A stretch of 64,000 nucleotides of DNA, taken from NCBI RefSeq assembly GCF_014651015.1, contig NZ_BMWB01000016.1, forward strand, positions 1-64,000, in the 5' to 3' direction. The notes beneath the pieces were generated by a model. The model searched no databases. It was not told the origin of the DNA and saw only the letters and a list, made by a program, of their open reading frames with translations. Positions 57,366 through 64,000 of the stretch are shown here, piece by piece. The stretch's first letter is position 1, and each line of letters opens with the position of its first letter. Origin of the DNA: Streptomyces xantholiticus (GTDB taxonomy: Bacteria > Actinomycetota > Actinomycetes > Streptomycetales > Streptomycetaceae). A program made the translations under genes and the position numbers.

Positions 57366-58531
57366 GCGGCCGCGACAACAGCTTCGGGCATTCCGAGCAT
57401 TCCGAACATTCTGAGCATTCTGAGCATTACGGGCCGGACGGGCCGTCTGACGACCGGACTGGGAACGAGACTGTGAACAACGGGCCGACCGACGGGCCGA
57501 GGGATTTTCCGATCAACGACCTCGGGGGGGACGAGGACGCGCTGCGGCGTCTGCTGCAGGGTGCTGTCCAGGACATCCAGCCCGCCCCCGACGCACTGGA
57601 CCATCTGCGCCGGGCGGTTCCGGCGCGACGGGCCCGCAAGAGGCAGGCTCTGGTCGGCATGGCCGCCGCGGCCCTGCTGATCGGCACCGCCGTCCCCGCC
57701 TTCGTCCATGTGGCGAATTCCGGCGGCGGCGACAGCGCCAACCCAGTGAACGCCGGTCACGATCAACAGGCACAGGGCGGTACGGGCAACGATCCGGGCG
57801 TCACCGGCGGCGACAACGGCGTCAAGGGACCCACTCCGGGCACCGGGGACGCCGTCGTGCCCGGCCGGAGCACCGGGCCGGGACGGTCTGCCGACGAGCC
57901 GACCGGGGGAGGGGACGGCGCCTCCGGCGCGGTCCAGTCACCCGCCGGAGAGGTCCAGGCCTGCGAGCCGGGGCAGTTGGCGATGTCCACGGAGCTGGGC
58001 GCACCGGACGCCGACGGCAAGACGTACGGCACTTTCCGCATCACCAACATCTCCGAGACCGACTGCTCCGCCGGCAGCTCCGCCGTGGGCTTCCAGGCGC
58101 TGGGCGCCGCCGACCCGGCCCGGATCGGCGTGGCCCGCCACACCGCGGGTGACGCGGCGAGCGGCCTGCCCTCGACGTCGACGGAGACGGACGCGGCGGT
58201 CGCGCCGGCAGGCGGGGCGTACGAGGTGAAGTTCGCCTGGGTGCCGTCCGACACATGCCCGACCGAGGAACCGTCGCCCGATCCGTCGCCCACCGACGGT
58301 GACGCCTCCGGCGGCTCCACAGCCGGCGCGGGCGGTGCCGGTGGCCAGGGCGGCACCGGTACGTCCGAGGGGGACGCCGTCGAGCCGCAGTTGCTGACCG
58401 AGGGCGGCACGAAGGACGGCAGCGTGACCGTTACCTACTCGCTGCTGAGCGGCGCGGTCAGCGGCCAGACGAACGTCCCCGACGCCTGCGCCGGCACGAT
58501 CTACTACACCGGCGCGCTGGCAGGGCAGTGA
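57362..58531 (+). CDS. Single-TM protein with HSE repeats, partner of the sigma factor
   Basis: This 389-aa protein has a cytoplasmic N-terminus with four tandem HSE units (residues 10-21), an acidic stretch (DLGGDEDALRRLLQGAVQDI) and one membrane helix (about 98-120). A Gly/Pro-rich linker leads to an outer beta-rich domain with paired cysteines (CEPGQLAMSTELG, ETDCSAGSSAVGFQ, SDTCPTE, VPDACAGTIYY) similar to DUF4232. Overlap with the sigma gene suggests it restrains or modulates the sigma factor, but no ZAS (HxxxCxxC) motif exists. The His/Glu repeat could bind metal (inference). Confidence 0.8.
   Translation: MSGRDNSFGHSEHSEHSEHSEHYGPDGPSDDRTGNETVNNGPTDGPRDFPINDLGGDEDALRRLLQGAVQDIQPAPDALDHLRRAVPARRARKRQALVGMAAAALLIGTAVPAFVHVANSGGGDSANPVNAGHDQQAQGGTGNDPGVTGGDNGVKGPTPGTGDAVVPGRSTGPGRSADEPTGGGDGASGAVQSPAGEVQACEPGQLAMSTELGAPDADGKTYGTFRITNISETDCSAGSSAVGFQALGAADPARIGVARHTAGDAASGLPSTSTETDAAVAPAGGAYEVKFAWVPSDTCPTEEPSPDPSPTDGDASGGSTAGAGGAGGQGGTGTSEGDAVEPQLLTEGGTKDGSVTVTYSLLSGAVSGQTNVPDACAGTIYYTGALAGQ
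57388..57423 (+). repeat. Four tandem 9-bp units encoding HSE repeats
   Basis: The unit GCATTCYGA is repeated four times (57388-57423), with a fifth partial copy. Substitutions are only A/G at position 1 and C/T at position 7; the second unit equals the first. Confidence 0.85.
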
Positions 58532-58867
58532 CGCAGTCCGAGCGGTCGCAGCGCCTCGCCGGCGGCCGGTCCGCAGCGCGCCGCGAGCAGCGGTCGCCCT
58601 GGGCCGTGGCGACGCGGTCCCTACGGCTGCCGCGGCCCCGCCCCGGAGACGCCCGCCCGGTCGTGCGCCCGTCAGACGGTGCAAACGCCCATTGACCGTC
58701 TCCGGTCCGGCTCGGCCGGCCCGCCGGGGCGAGGCCGGCCGGGGCAGGAGGCCGACGCGCCGGTGGGCTTCGACCGGGTGCGTCAGTCGGTCAAACGCCG
58801 GCCGGGCGATGCCGCCCGTCCGGGTGTGGGCGGGTTCGTACGGGACGGATACCACGGCGCCCGTGTC
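58532..58867. other. 336-bp convergent intergenic region
   Basis: The gap lies between the sigma-partner gene and the minus-strand SURF1 gene. A 7-bp stem AGACGGT (58674-58680) with ACCGTCT (58695-58701) is the best terminator candidate. I see no gene; long frames here follow GC bias only. Confidence 0.4.
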
Positions 58868-59623
58868 TCAGACGGTCTCCGGCTCCAGCCCCAAGGCCCG
58901 GTCCCGCGCCGCTTCCGCCTCGCGGCGGACCAGGCGGAACCACATGAAGAGCACGAAGCCCGCGAAGACGAACCACTCGCCCGTGTAGCCGAGGTTCTGG
59001 AACGCCTTGAGGTCCAGACCGCTGTTCTCCGGGGCCGCCGCCGGCACGGCCGTCAGACCGCTGTCGGCCTTCGACAGCGTGACCCACGCGTCGTACACAT
59101 CGTCCGGCACCAGGTTCACCAGCGACGCCGCGCTGATCATGCCCAGTTGTCCGCTCGGCAGACCGCCCGCCGCGTGCACGCCGTCCGTACCCGTCGACTC
59201 GGAGGCCTGCAGCGCGCCGGTGACCGTGACCTCGCCGGTCGGGGCGGCCGGCGCCCGGCCGCCCTCGGGCATCCAGCCACGGACCACGGGCAGCACGCGC
59301 CCGCTGTCCGTCTTCAGCAGCGTCAGTACGTACGAGCCGCGCTTGCCGTCGAGTTCGCGCTGCGGGACCACGAACTGCTCGCCGTACCGGCCGGACGCCG
59401 TGGCCGGCCGGCCCGACGTCTCCTTGTCGACGGGCAGCAGCTCCTCGAGCGGCGCCGCCTCCTGCTGCTCCGGGCCCGGCTCGCGCTCCGCCTCACGATG
59501 GGTGTCGACACGGTCCTCGAACCTACCCAGCTGCCACGAGCCCATGAAGATGCAGAACGGGATCGCCAGCAGGATGAAGACGTTGATCCCCCACCAGCGG
59601 GGCGTCAGCAGGAATCGGTACAC
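58868..59623 (-). CDS. SURF1 family cytochrome oxidase assembly protein
   Basis: This 251-aa membrane protein has the SURF1 plan: N-terminal helix (WWGINVFILLAIPFCIFMGS) ending in WQLGRFEDR, a periplasmic domain with VLPVVRGWMPEG, and a C-terminal helix (WFVFAGFVLFMWFRLVRRE). Members aid heme insertion into, or assembly of, aa3-type cytochrome c oxidase. The GTG start at 59623 is 6 nt after TACCGT (59635-59630, minus strand), suggesting a leaderless transcript. No oxidase genes are nearby. Confidence 0.92.
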   Translation of the reverse strand: MYRFLLTPRWWGINVFILLAIPFCIFMGSWQLGRFEDRVDTHREAEREPGPEQQEAAPLEELLPVDKETSGRPATASGRYGEQFVVPQRELDGKRGSYVLTLLKTDSGRVLPVVRGWMPEGGRAPAAPTGEVTVTGALQASESTGTDGVHAAGGLPSGQLGMISAASLVNLVPDDVYDAWVTLSKADSGLTAVPAAAPENSGLDLKAFQNLGYTGEWFVFAGFVLFMWFRLVRREAEAARDRALGLEPETV

Positions 59624-59729
59624 CCCTCCACGGTACGGAACGCGTGAGCCGTTCCTCGTGTCGGGGCCGCCACGACGGCCGCCCCGGGGCTCCCACGCCG
59701 ACGGCTGTGGGGGAGGCAGCGCCGAGGGT

Positions 59730-61544
59730 TCACGGCTGTATCGCGGCTTCCTTCAGATGCCGGTCGGCGAATCCGATCTCGAGTCGCACCTGCTTGATCC
59801 GCTCCTCCACCACGAGGGAGCCGTGACCGGCGTCGTACCGGTACACCTCGTGGACCGCACCGCGTGCCACGAGCCTGTCCACGTAGTTGTCGATCTGCCG
59901 TATCGGGCAGCGCGGGTCGTTGACCCCGGCGGAGATGTAGACGGGGGCCCGGACCGCGTCGACGTACGTCAGGGGCGACGAGGCCTCGTAGCGCTCGGGC
60001 ACCTCCTCCGGGCTGCCGCCGAACAGCGTGCGGTCCAGCGCCTTCAGGTTCTCCATCTCGTCGTGGTACGACGTGACGAAGTCGGCGACCGGCACCGCGG
60101 CGATGCCCACGGCCCACTCCCGCGGCTGCGTCCCGAGGCCCATCAGGGTCAGATAGCCACCCCAGGAGCCGCCCGCCAGGACCAGCTTCGCCGGGTCGGC
60201 GAGTCCCGAGGAGACCGCCCACTCACGGACCGCCGTGACATCCTCCAGCTCGATCAGACCGACCCGGTGCTTGAGTGCGTCCGTCCACTCGCGGCCGTAG
60301 CCCGTGGACCCCCGGTAGTTGACCCGGACGACCGCATAACCATGGTCGATCCAGGCCGCCGGGCCCGCGGCGAAGGCGTCACTGTCGTGCCAGGCCGGAC
60401 CGCCGTGGATCTCGAACACGGTCGGCAGTGGACCACTGGCGCCCGCAGGCTTCTGCACAAGGGCATGGATACGGCCCCCGGGGCCCTCCACCCATACGTC
60501 CTCGACCGGCACGGAGGCGGGCGCCGTCAGGCCCGGAGGGTCGAGGACCGCCCCGCCGGCGGTGGACCGGACGCGCGGCGGCTGCGCCGCGGACGACCAC
60601 AGGTACTCGACGCTGCCGTCCGGGCGGGCCGTGGCGCCGGAGACCGAACCGGCCGGTGTGTCCAGCTGCGTCAGCGCGCGCGTCGCCAGGTCGTAGCGCC
60701 ACAGCTCGCCGCGCGCCTCGAAGCTGTGCGCGATCAGCAGCGCGGAGCCGTCCGGATACCACTCGGCGTTCACATCGCCCGGCAGCTCGATGCCGAGGTC
60801 GGTCTCCTCGCCCGAGGCGACGTCCCAGATCATCGGCTCCCAGCGGCCGCGCCGCTGATGTCCGACGAGCAGGCGGGTGTCGCCGTCGACCGGGGCGAAG
60901 CCGAGGACCTCCAGGCCGAGCTCCACCGTGCCGCCCGCCGTGTCGTCCAGCTCGGCCACCGTCGTGCCGTCGAGGCGGGTCACCCGCAGCGCGGAGTGCA
61001 TGGCGTCCCCGTGCTCGGTGTGCTCGACGGCGAGCAGCGATCCGTCGTGCGAGAGGTCGCCGACCCCGGCCGACTCCCGGTGCCGGTAGATCTCGACGGG
61101 CGCCGCCCCCGCCCGTACGACATGGATCGTCGTGCCGTCCTCGTCGGTGGAGCGGCCGATGACCGCGGTGGTGCCGTCACGGCCGATGGCCACTCCCGCC
61201 GGATACGACGGCTCGAGGCCGGGTGCGGCGGGTACGTCGTCGCCGCCGTGGAACGGCTGCCGCATCCAGATGCCGAACTCGTCCCCGTCGGTGTCCGAGA
61301 ACCACCACACGGCCTCGCCGTCGGGGGTGAGTATCCCGTCCGACGTGCCGTTCGGCCGGTCGGTGACCTGGCGCTGGGTGCCCGTCGCCCGGTCCCAGGC
61401 GTACAGCTCGTAGGTCCCCGTCGCGTTGGAAACGAACAGGGACCGGTCCGGAGCGTCCTCCGCCCAGTCGGGCAGGGAGACGCGCGGCGCCCGGAAGCGC
61501 TTCTCCCAGTCGGGCATGTCGGCCATGATCTGTGCGTCGTTCAT
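59730..61544 (-). CDS. S9 family prolyl oligopeptidase-like peptidase
   Basis: This 604-aa cytoplasmic serine peptidase has an N-terminal beta-propeller (about 30-350) and a C-terminal alpha/beta-hydrolase domain. The catalytic Ser is in LVLAGGSWGGYLTLMGL, the Asp near YISAGVNDPRCPIRQID, and the His in YRYDAGHGSLVVEE. VFEIHGGPAW forms the oxyanion region and VRVNYRGSTGYGREW is typical of S9C acylaminoacyl peptidases. ATG 61544 has GGAGGG immediately upstream; ATG 61553 is possible. A pair of DnaA boxes lies 42-60 bp upstream. Confidence 0.92.
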   Translation of the reverse strand: MNDAQIMADMPDWEKRFRAPRVSLPDWAEDAPDRSLFVSNATGTYELYAWDRATGTQRQVTDRPNGTSDGILTPDGEAVWWFSDTDGDEFGIWMRQPFHGGDDVPAAPGLEPSYPAGVAIGRDGTTAVIGRSTDEDGTTIHVVRAGAAPVEIYRHRESAGVGDLSHDGSLLAVEHTEHGDAMHSALRVTRLDGTTVAELDDTAGGTVELGLEVLGFAPVDGDTRLLVGHQRRGRWEPMIWDVASGEETDLGIELPGDVNAEWYPDGSALLIAHSFEARGELWRYDLATRALTQLDTPAGSVSGATARPDGSVEYLWSSAAQPPRVRSTAGGAVLDPPGLTAPASVPVEDVWVEGPGGRIHALVQKPAGASGPLPTVFEIHGGPAWHDSDAFAAGPAAWIDHGYAVVRVNYRGSTGYGREWTDALKHRVGLIELEDVTAVREWAVSSGLADPAKLVLAGGSWGGYLTLMGLGTQPREWAVGIAAVPVADFVTSYHDEMENLKALDRTLFGGSPEEVPERYEASSPLTYVDAVRAPVYISAGVNDPRCPIRQIDNYVDRLVARGAVHEVYRYDAGHGSLVVEERIKQVRLEIGFADRHLKEAAIQP

Positions 61545-61585
61545 GCCCTCCATCAAAGCGGATGGCGCCGACACCCTCCGCCTCC

Positions 61586-61604
61586 TGTGGATAACTTGTC
61601 CACA
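61586..61604. promoter_or_regulatory. Pair of DnaA boxes
   Basis: TGTGGATAA (61586-61594) is the complement of the canonical box TTATCCACA. One base later TTGTCCACA (61596-61604) is the Streptomyces consensus box on the plus strand. They form an inverted pair 42 bp upstream of the S9 peptidase start. Binding by DnaA is inferred from exact matches. Confidence 0.7.
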
Positions 61605-61835
61605 TGCCTGCTCACCGGCCGGTCGCAACCGGGTGGATCACACTCGCCGGGTCACCGCAACGGTCCGGCCGTCCGGCGCCGGCCGCCCCTCCGCGCTGAC
61701 CGAAGGAACGCGGCTCTCCCATGGCGGATGCGCGGCCGCATGACGCGGCCGAGGGCCGTTCGGTGCTGGGGAACAGACGGTGAAGGCGGGCAGGTTGTGG
61801 CGGCGCACCTGGTGACGGGGCGAGGGAGGATGCCG

Positions 61836-61883
61836 CCGTCCCCGGTGTCCGGCCCGCGGTACGGGCCCGGACACCGGGGACGG
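61836..61883 (-). terminator. TerD gene terminator
   Basis: A 17-bp perfect stem (61836-61852 with 61867-61883) with further CCCG/CGGG pairing in the loop lies just beyond the TerD stop. The rest of the stretch 61605-61835 shows no gene. Confidence 0.8.
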
Positions 61884-61889
61884 CACTCG

Positions 61890-62465
61890 TCAGATGTTGA
61901 CGCCGAAGTCCTGCGCGATGCCGCGCAGGCCCGAGGCGTAACCCTGGCCGACGGCACGGAACTTCCACTCCGCGCCGTTGCGGTACAGCTCGCCGAAGAC
62001 CATGGCGGTCTCGGTCGAGGCGTCCTCGCTCAGGTCGTAGCGAGCGAGCTCGTTGTTGTCGGCCTGGTTGACGACGCGGATGAACGCGTTGCGCACCTGG
62101 CCGAAGGACTGGCCGCGGCTCTCGCCCTCGTGGATCGAGACCGGGAAGACGATCTTGTCGACGTCGGTCGGGACCGAGGCCAGATTGACCTTGATCTGCT
62201 CGTCGTCGCCCTCGCCCTCACCGGTGAGGTTGTCACCGGTGTGCTCGACGGAGCCGTCGGGGCTCTTGAGGTTGTTGAAGAACACGAAGTGCTGGTCGGT
62301 CAGGACCTTTCCGTTCGCGTCCACCAGCAGGGCGCTGGCGTCCAGGTCGAAGTCCGTCCCGGTGGTGCTGCGGACGTCCCAGCCGAGGCCCACGACGACC
62401 GCGGAAAGGCCCGGGGCCTCCTTGCTGAGCGAGACGTTGCCGCCCTTGGAAAGGCTGACACCCAT
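61890..62465 (-). CDS. terD: TerD family tellurium resistance/stress protein
   Basis: This 191-aa protein has the exact family length and opening MGVSLSKGGNVSLSKEAPGL. Conserved calcium-site acidic segments are DFDLDASALLVDANGKV and GDNLTGEGEGDDEQI, and the C-terminus has GELYRNGAEWKFRAVGQGY. TerD proteins bind Ca2+ and act in stress and tellurite resistance networks; Streptomyces has several paralogues. AGGGGA lies 6 nt before the ATG. It appears monocistronic with its own terminator. Confidence 0.97.
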   Translation of the reverse strand: MGVSLSKGGNVSLSKEAPGLSAVVVGLGWDVRSTTGTDFDLDASALLVDANGKVLTDQHFVFFNNLKSPDGSVEHTGDNLTGEGEGDDEQIKVNLASVPTDVDKIVFPVSIHEGESRGQSFGQVRNAFIRVVNQADNNELARYDLSEDASTETAMVFGELYRNGAEWKFRAVGQGYASGLRGIAQDFGVNI

Positions 62466-62752
62466 GGAAATCCCCTGCGCAATCCGGCGCGGGCCACGCC
62501 ACTTGACGATTTCTTTGCCCGACCGGACAACGACGCTGCCCCCATTTCGGTTCCCCGCCCGTCGAATCACCGGTCAGAACGGCGGTCGCGGTCGCCCGAC
62601 AGGGGAGTCGTCCCGCCCACGGTTCACGAACGGGCCGGTCGTGCCCTCCTCGTCACAAAAGAGGTTGTCGTACTCCACGAGCTCCACGAGCTCCACGAGA
62701 AACTCGGCGAACTCCTCGCCGCCCCGTTGCGTATCTTCGGCGGGACGGAGGC

Positions 62753-63295
62753 TCAGACCCTGTCGAGCGGCCGGTGCGGCTCTGCCGGCAGGCGCACCGT
62801 GATCGTGTCGCCGGGCAGCACCACGCCGCCTTCGACGACGACGCTCATGATCCCGGCCTTCCGCACGAGGTTCCCGGCCTCGTCGCGGCCGACGACCTGC
62901 TTCAGCAGCCCGGCCTGGAAGATGTCGATCTGCAGACAGGGATTGCGCCGACCCGTGACTTCCACGACCGCCTCGTCGCCGATGTGCAGCCGTGTCCCGA
63001 CGGGCAGACCGAGCAGGTCCATGCCGCGGGTGGTGACGTTCTCCCCGAGGTCACCGGGCTTCACCTCGAACCCCTCCGCACCGACCTCGGCGAACAGCTC
63101 CTCGTGTATGAGGTGCACCTGACGCAGATTGGGCTGCGTGGGGTCCTGAACCACCCGCGAGCGGTGCTTGACCGTGACCCCGGCGTGTACATCCCCCTCC
63201 ACACCGAGCCCGGCGAGCAATGTGATGCGGTCCCGGTTGCCCTTGGTGAACGAGTATTCCCTGTTGCTGCTGACCGCCGTTACCGTCCCGCTCAT
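62753..63295 (-). CDS. MOSC-domain protein
   Basis: This 180-aa protein is a stand-alone MOSC domain (MoCo sulfurase C-terminal type): GLGVEGDVHAG, a QVHLIHEELF segment, GDLGENVTTRG, and the conserved cysteine in VTGRRNPCLQID. Such proteins are thought to carry activated sulfur to metal centres, like YiiM/YuaD in N-hydroxylated base detoxification. ATG 63295 has GGAGGGG about 8-9 nt upstream. The 287-bp gap to the TerD start has no gene but contains a run of three CGAGCTC-like repeats near 62690. Confidence 0.9.
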   Translation of the reverse strand: MSGTVTAVSSNREYSFTKGNRDRITLLAGLGVEGDVHAGVTVKHRSRVVQDPTQPNLRQVHLIHEELFAEVGAEGFEVKPGDLGENVTTRGMDLLGLPVGTRLHIGDEAVVEVTGRRNPCLQIDIFQAGLLKQVVGRDEAGNLVRKAGIMSVVVEGGVVLPGDTITVRLPAEPHRPLDRV

Positions 63296-63939
63296 CGGCG
63301 GAACCCCCCTCCTCGTCGGCAAGATCCCCCGTGAGCCTCATGCTCATGGGCTCAGAGGCAGTTCGGGCGCCGGCCCGGTCTCCTGCATGGTGTCCCGAGG
63401 GGGAAGGCCGGGTCGCGGCCGGCTCCCTCAACCGAAGGTGGCCCGCTCATGCCAGAAAGTCGTGGAGTCCACGTCGCCGGGGATCCCGAGGCCACTACCC
63501 TGGACGGGCTTTTGGCGATGGACGAAGTGTCCCGCGTGCACGTTCGAGCGCGGCCCCTCGTCACGGGGCGGACCGGCCGGACGGGCTGGGTCGCTGGGGG
63601 TGTGGGTCGGCGACGCTTGCTGTGGTTGCTGTACTTCGCTGCTGTACATCCTGGGCGGCTTGGTGGGCCGCGGCGAGGTTGTCGCGGCTGATCAGGGTGT
63701 CGGGGTGGGTGTGCCGAGGACCTGCTCGCATTGGGCGAGGGTGGCCTCGTACCTGCGCCCATTCGGGGGACAGCTGCTGTCAGCTTGCCCAATTCCGTGG
63801 TAAGCGCCTTCCGGCTCGTCGCACGGATGAGTGACGGCCAGTCAGCTCAACATTTTTTCTTGCATTCTTTGATGCATATTGATTGATTCCGGCGACATCA
63901 CCTGGGTGAATCGCAACGGGGGTTGGGGGTCTGCTTAAT
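63296..63939. other. 644-bp region with a pseudogene fragment and AT-rich upstream DNA
   Basis: Apart from the TPR remnant (separate entry) I see no intact gene. The part 63850-63890 is AT-rich for this genome, with TGCAT-N6-ATGCA (63861-63876), and is probably the promoter region of the truncated gene at 63940. Confidence 0.5.
63648..63760 (-). pseudogene. Frameshifted TPR-protein fragment
   Basis: On the minus strand one frame reads GRRYEATLAQCEQVLG (63760-63713) and a shifted frame continues HPDTLISRDNLAAAHQAAQD (63707-63648). Together they match the repeat unit of Streptomyces TPR proteins of the type often fused to NB-ARC domains (RYEEAL ... VLGxDHPDTLxSRxNLA). One base is missing within 63708-63712. 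Upstream and downstream sequence loses similarity and meets a stop, so this is a relic of a larger gene. Confidence 0.6.
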
Positions 63940-64000
63940 ATGCCGCCGACAGGCGAAGCGATTCCGTTCGACGAGGAACGTCCGGACGTCACCACCCCCA
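63940..64000 (+). CDS. Start of a gene cut by the window edge
   Basis: An open frame begins with ATG at 63940 and runs off the end, reading MPPTGEAIPFDEERPDVTTP. A G-rich stretch (GGGGGT, 63925-63930) lies 9 nt upstream as a possible ribosome site. The opening resembles Streptomyces proteins with an acidic start, but it is too short to identify. Confidence 0.4.
   Translation, partial: MPPTGEAIPFDEERPDVTTP

Noticed and set aside
57388..57423. Short tandem repeat considered as a CRISPR-like array
   Set aside because: Units are 9 bp without spacers and lie in frame within a coding region.
59007..63122. Plus-strand open frame of 1371 codons across SURF1, S9 peptidase and TerD
   Set aside because: It is antisense to three well-recognised genes; composition follows high-GC frame bias only.
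63428..63649. Minus-strand frame ending in a DVDSTTFWHERATFG segment
   Set aside because: It looks protein-like at the end but I recognise no family and it has no ribosome site; it may be further debris of the TPR relic.
1..64000. tRNA, rRNA, intact transposase, integrase or attachment site
   Set aside because: Looked for and not seen. No cloverleaf with anticodon context, transposase motif or long terminal direct repeat was found by eye; a tRNA scan would settle the RNA part.

Overview
The window is typical Streptomyces chromosomal DNA: very high GC, strong G/C preference at third codon positions, many GTG/TTG starts, dense 4- and 8-nt gene overlaps, and GC-rich hairpin terminators. Gene order (clpB ... 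pyrE-fba ... kynurenine genes ... purA ... recR ... ask-asd-sigma) matches, from memory and unchecked, the core-arm segment of S. coelicolor around SCO3661 down to about SCO3613. This lies a few hundred kb from oriC, which fits the parS-like site seen here. No rRNA, tRNA, intact insertion sequence or CRISPR array was found.

Layout. 1-1.8 kb: a LuxR-type regulator divergent from a small secreted-type peptide, which is translationally coupled to a Rieske-fold protein that has lost its cluster ligands. 1.9-16 kb: housekeeping block with an F420/PPOX oxidoreductase, HspR-controlled clpB, YbjN, an aminotransferase, DUF2617, membrane spermidine-synthase-like protein, CoxG-like protein, aldose epimerase, pyrE, a parS-like palindrome, fba, an MFS exporter and DUF3151. 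16-21 kb: DUF3152 membrane protein and the tryptophan-to-anthranilate genes (kynA, kynU, a formamidase-like hydrolase), then an NmrA-like reductase. 21.4-27.6 kb: an overlapping string (secreted hydrolase, acyltransferase, sensor kinase, response regulator) followed by a paralogous kinase/regulator pair. 27.6-31.2 kb: a P450, a degenerate diacylglycerol-kinase-like protein and purA.

31.3-40 kb is a signalling cluster: three serine/threonine protein kinases, a membrane-tethered PstS-like binding protein and a membrane-anchored S1 protease. Two of the kinases are close paralogues sharing an extracytoplasmic module. 40-46 kb is accessory metabolism and regulation: MarR plus DJ-1, class III aminotransferase, quinone oxidoreductase, GlxA-type regulator. 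45.5-50.6 kb couples a GntR regulator to a GT2/membrane fusion glycosyltransferase, then a conserved hypothetical and a methyltransferase. 50.7-53.5 kb holds a SLATT two-TM protein, YbaB, recR and DUF5063. 54-58.5 kb holds ask (with an internal beta-subunit start), an aspartate-semialdehyde dehydrogenase homologue lacking the catalytic cysteine, and a sigma factor coupled to a His/Glu-repeat membrane protein. 58.9-63.3 kb holds SURF1, an S9 peptidase with a DnaA-box pair upstream, TerD and a MOSC protein. The end holds a frameshifted TPR remnant and the start of a gene cut by the window edge.

The points most worth a second look are the LuxR/DVGW-peptide/Rieske-like locus, the Cys-less Asd in the ask operon, the kinase/binding-protein/protease cluster, the parS-like and DnaA-box sites, and the unexplained lower-GC patch between asd and the sigma gene. 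Many genes show a TAnnnT box 6-8 nt before the start codon, suggesting leaderless transcripts.
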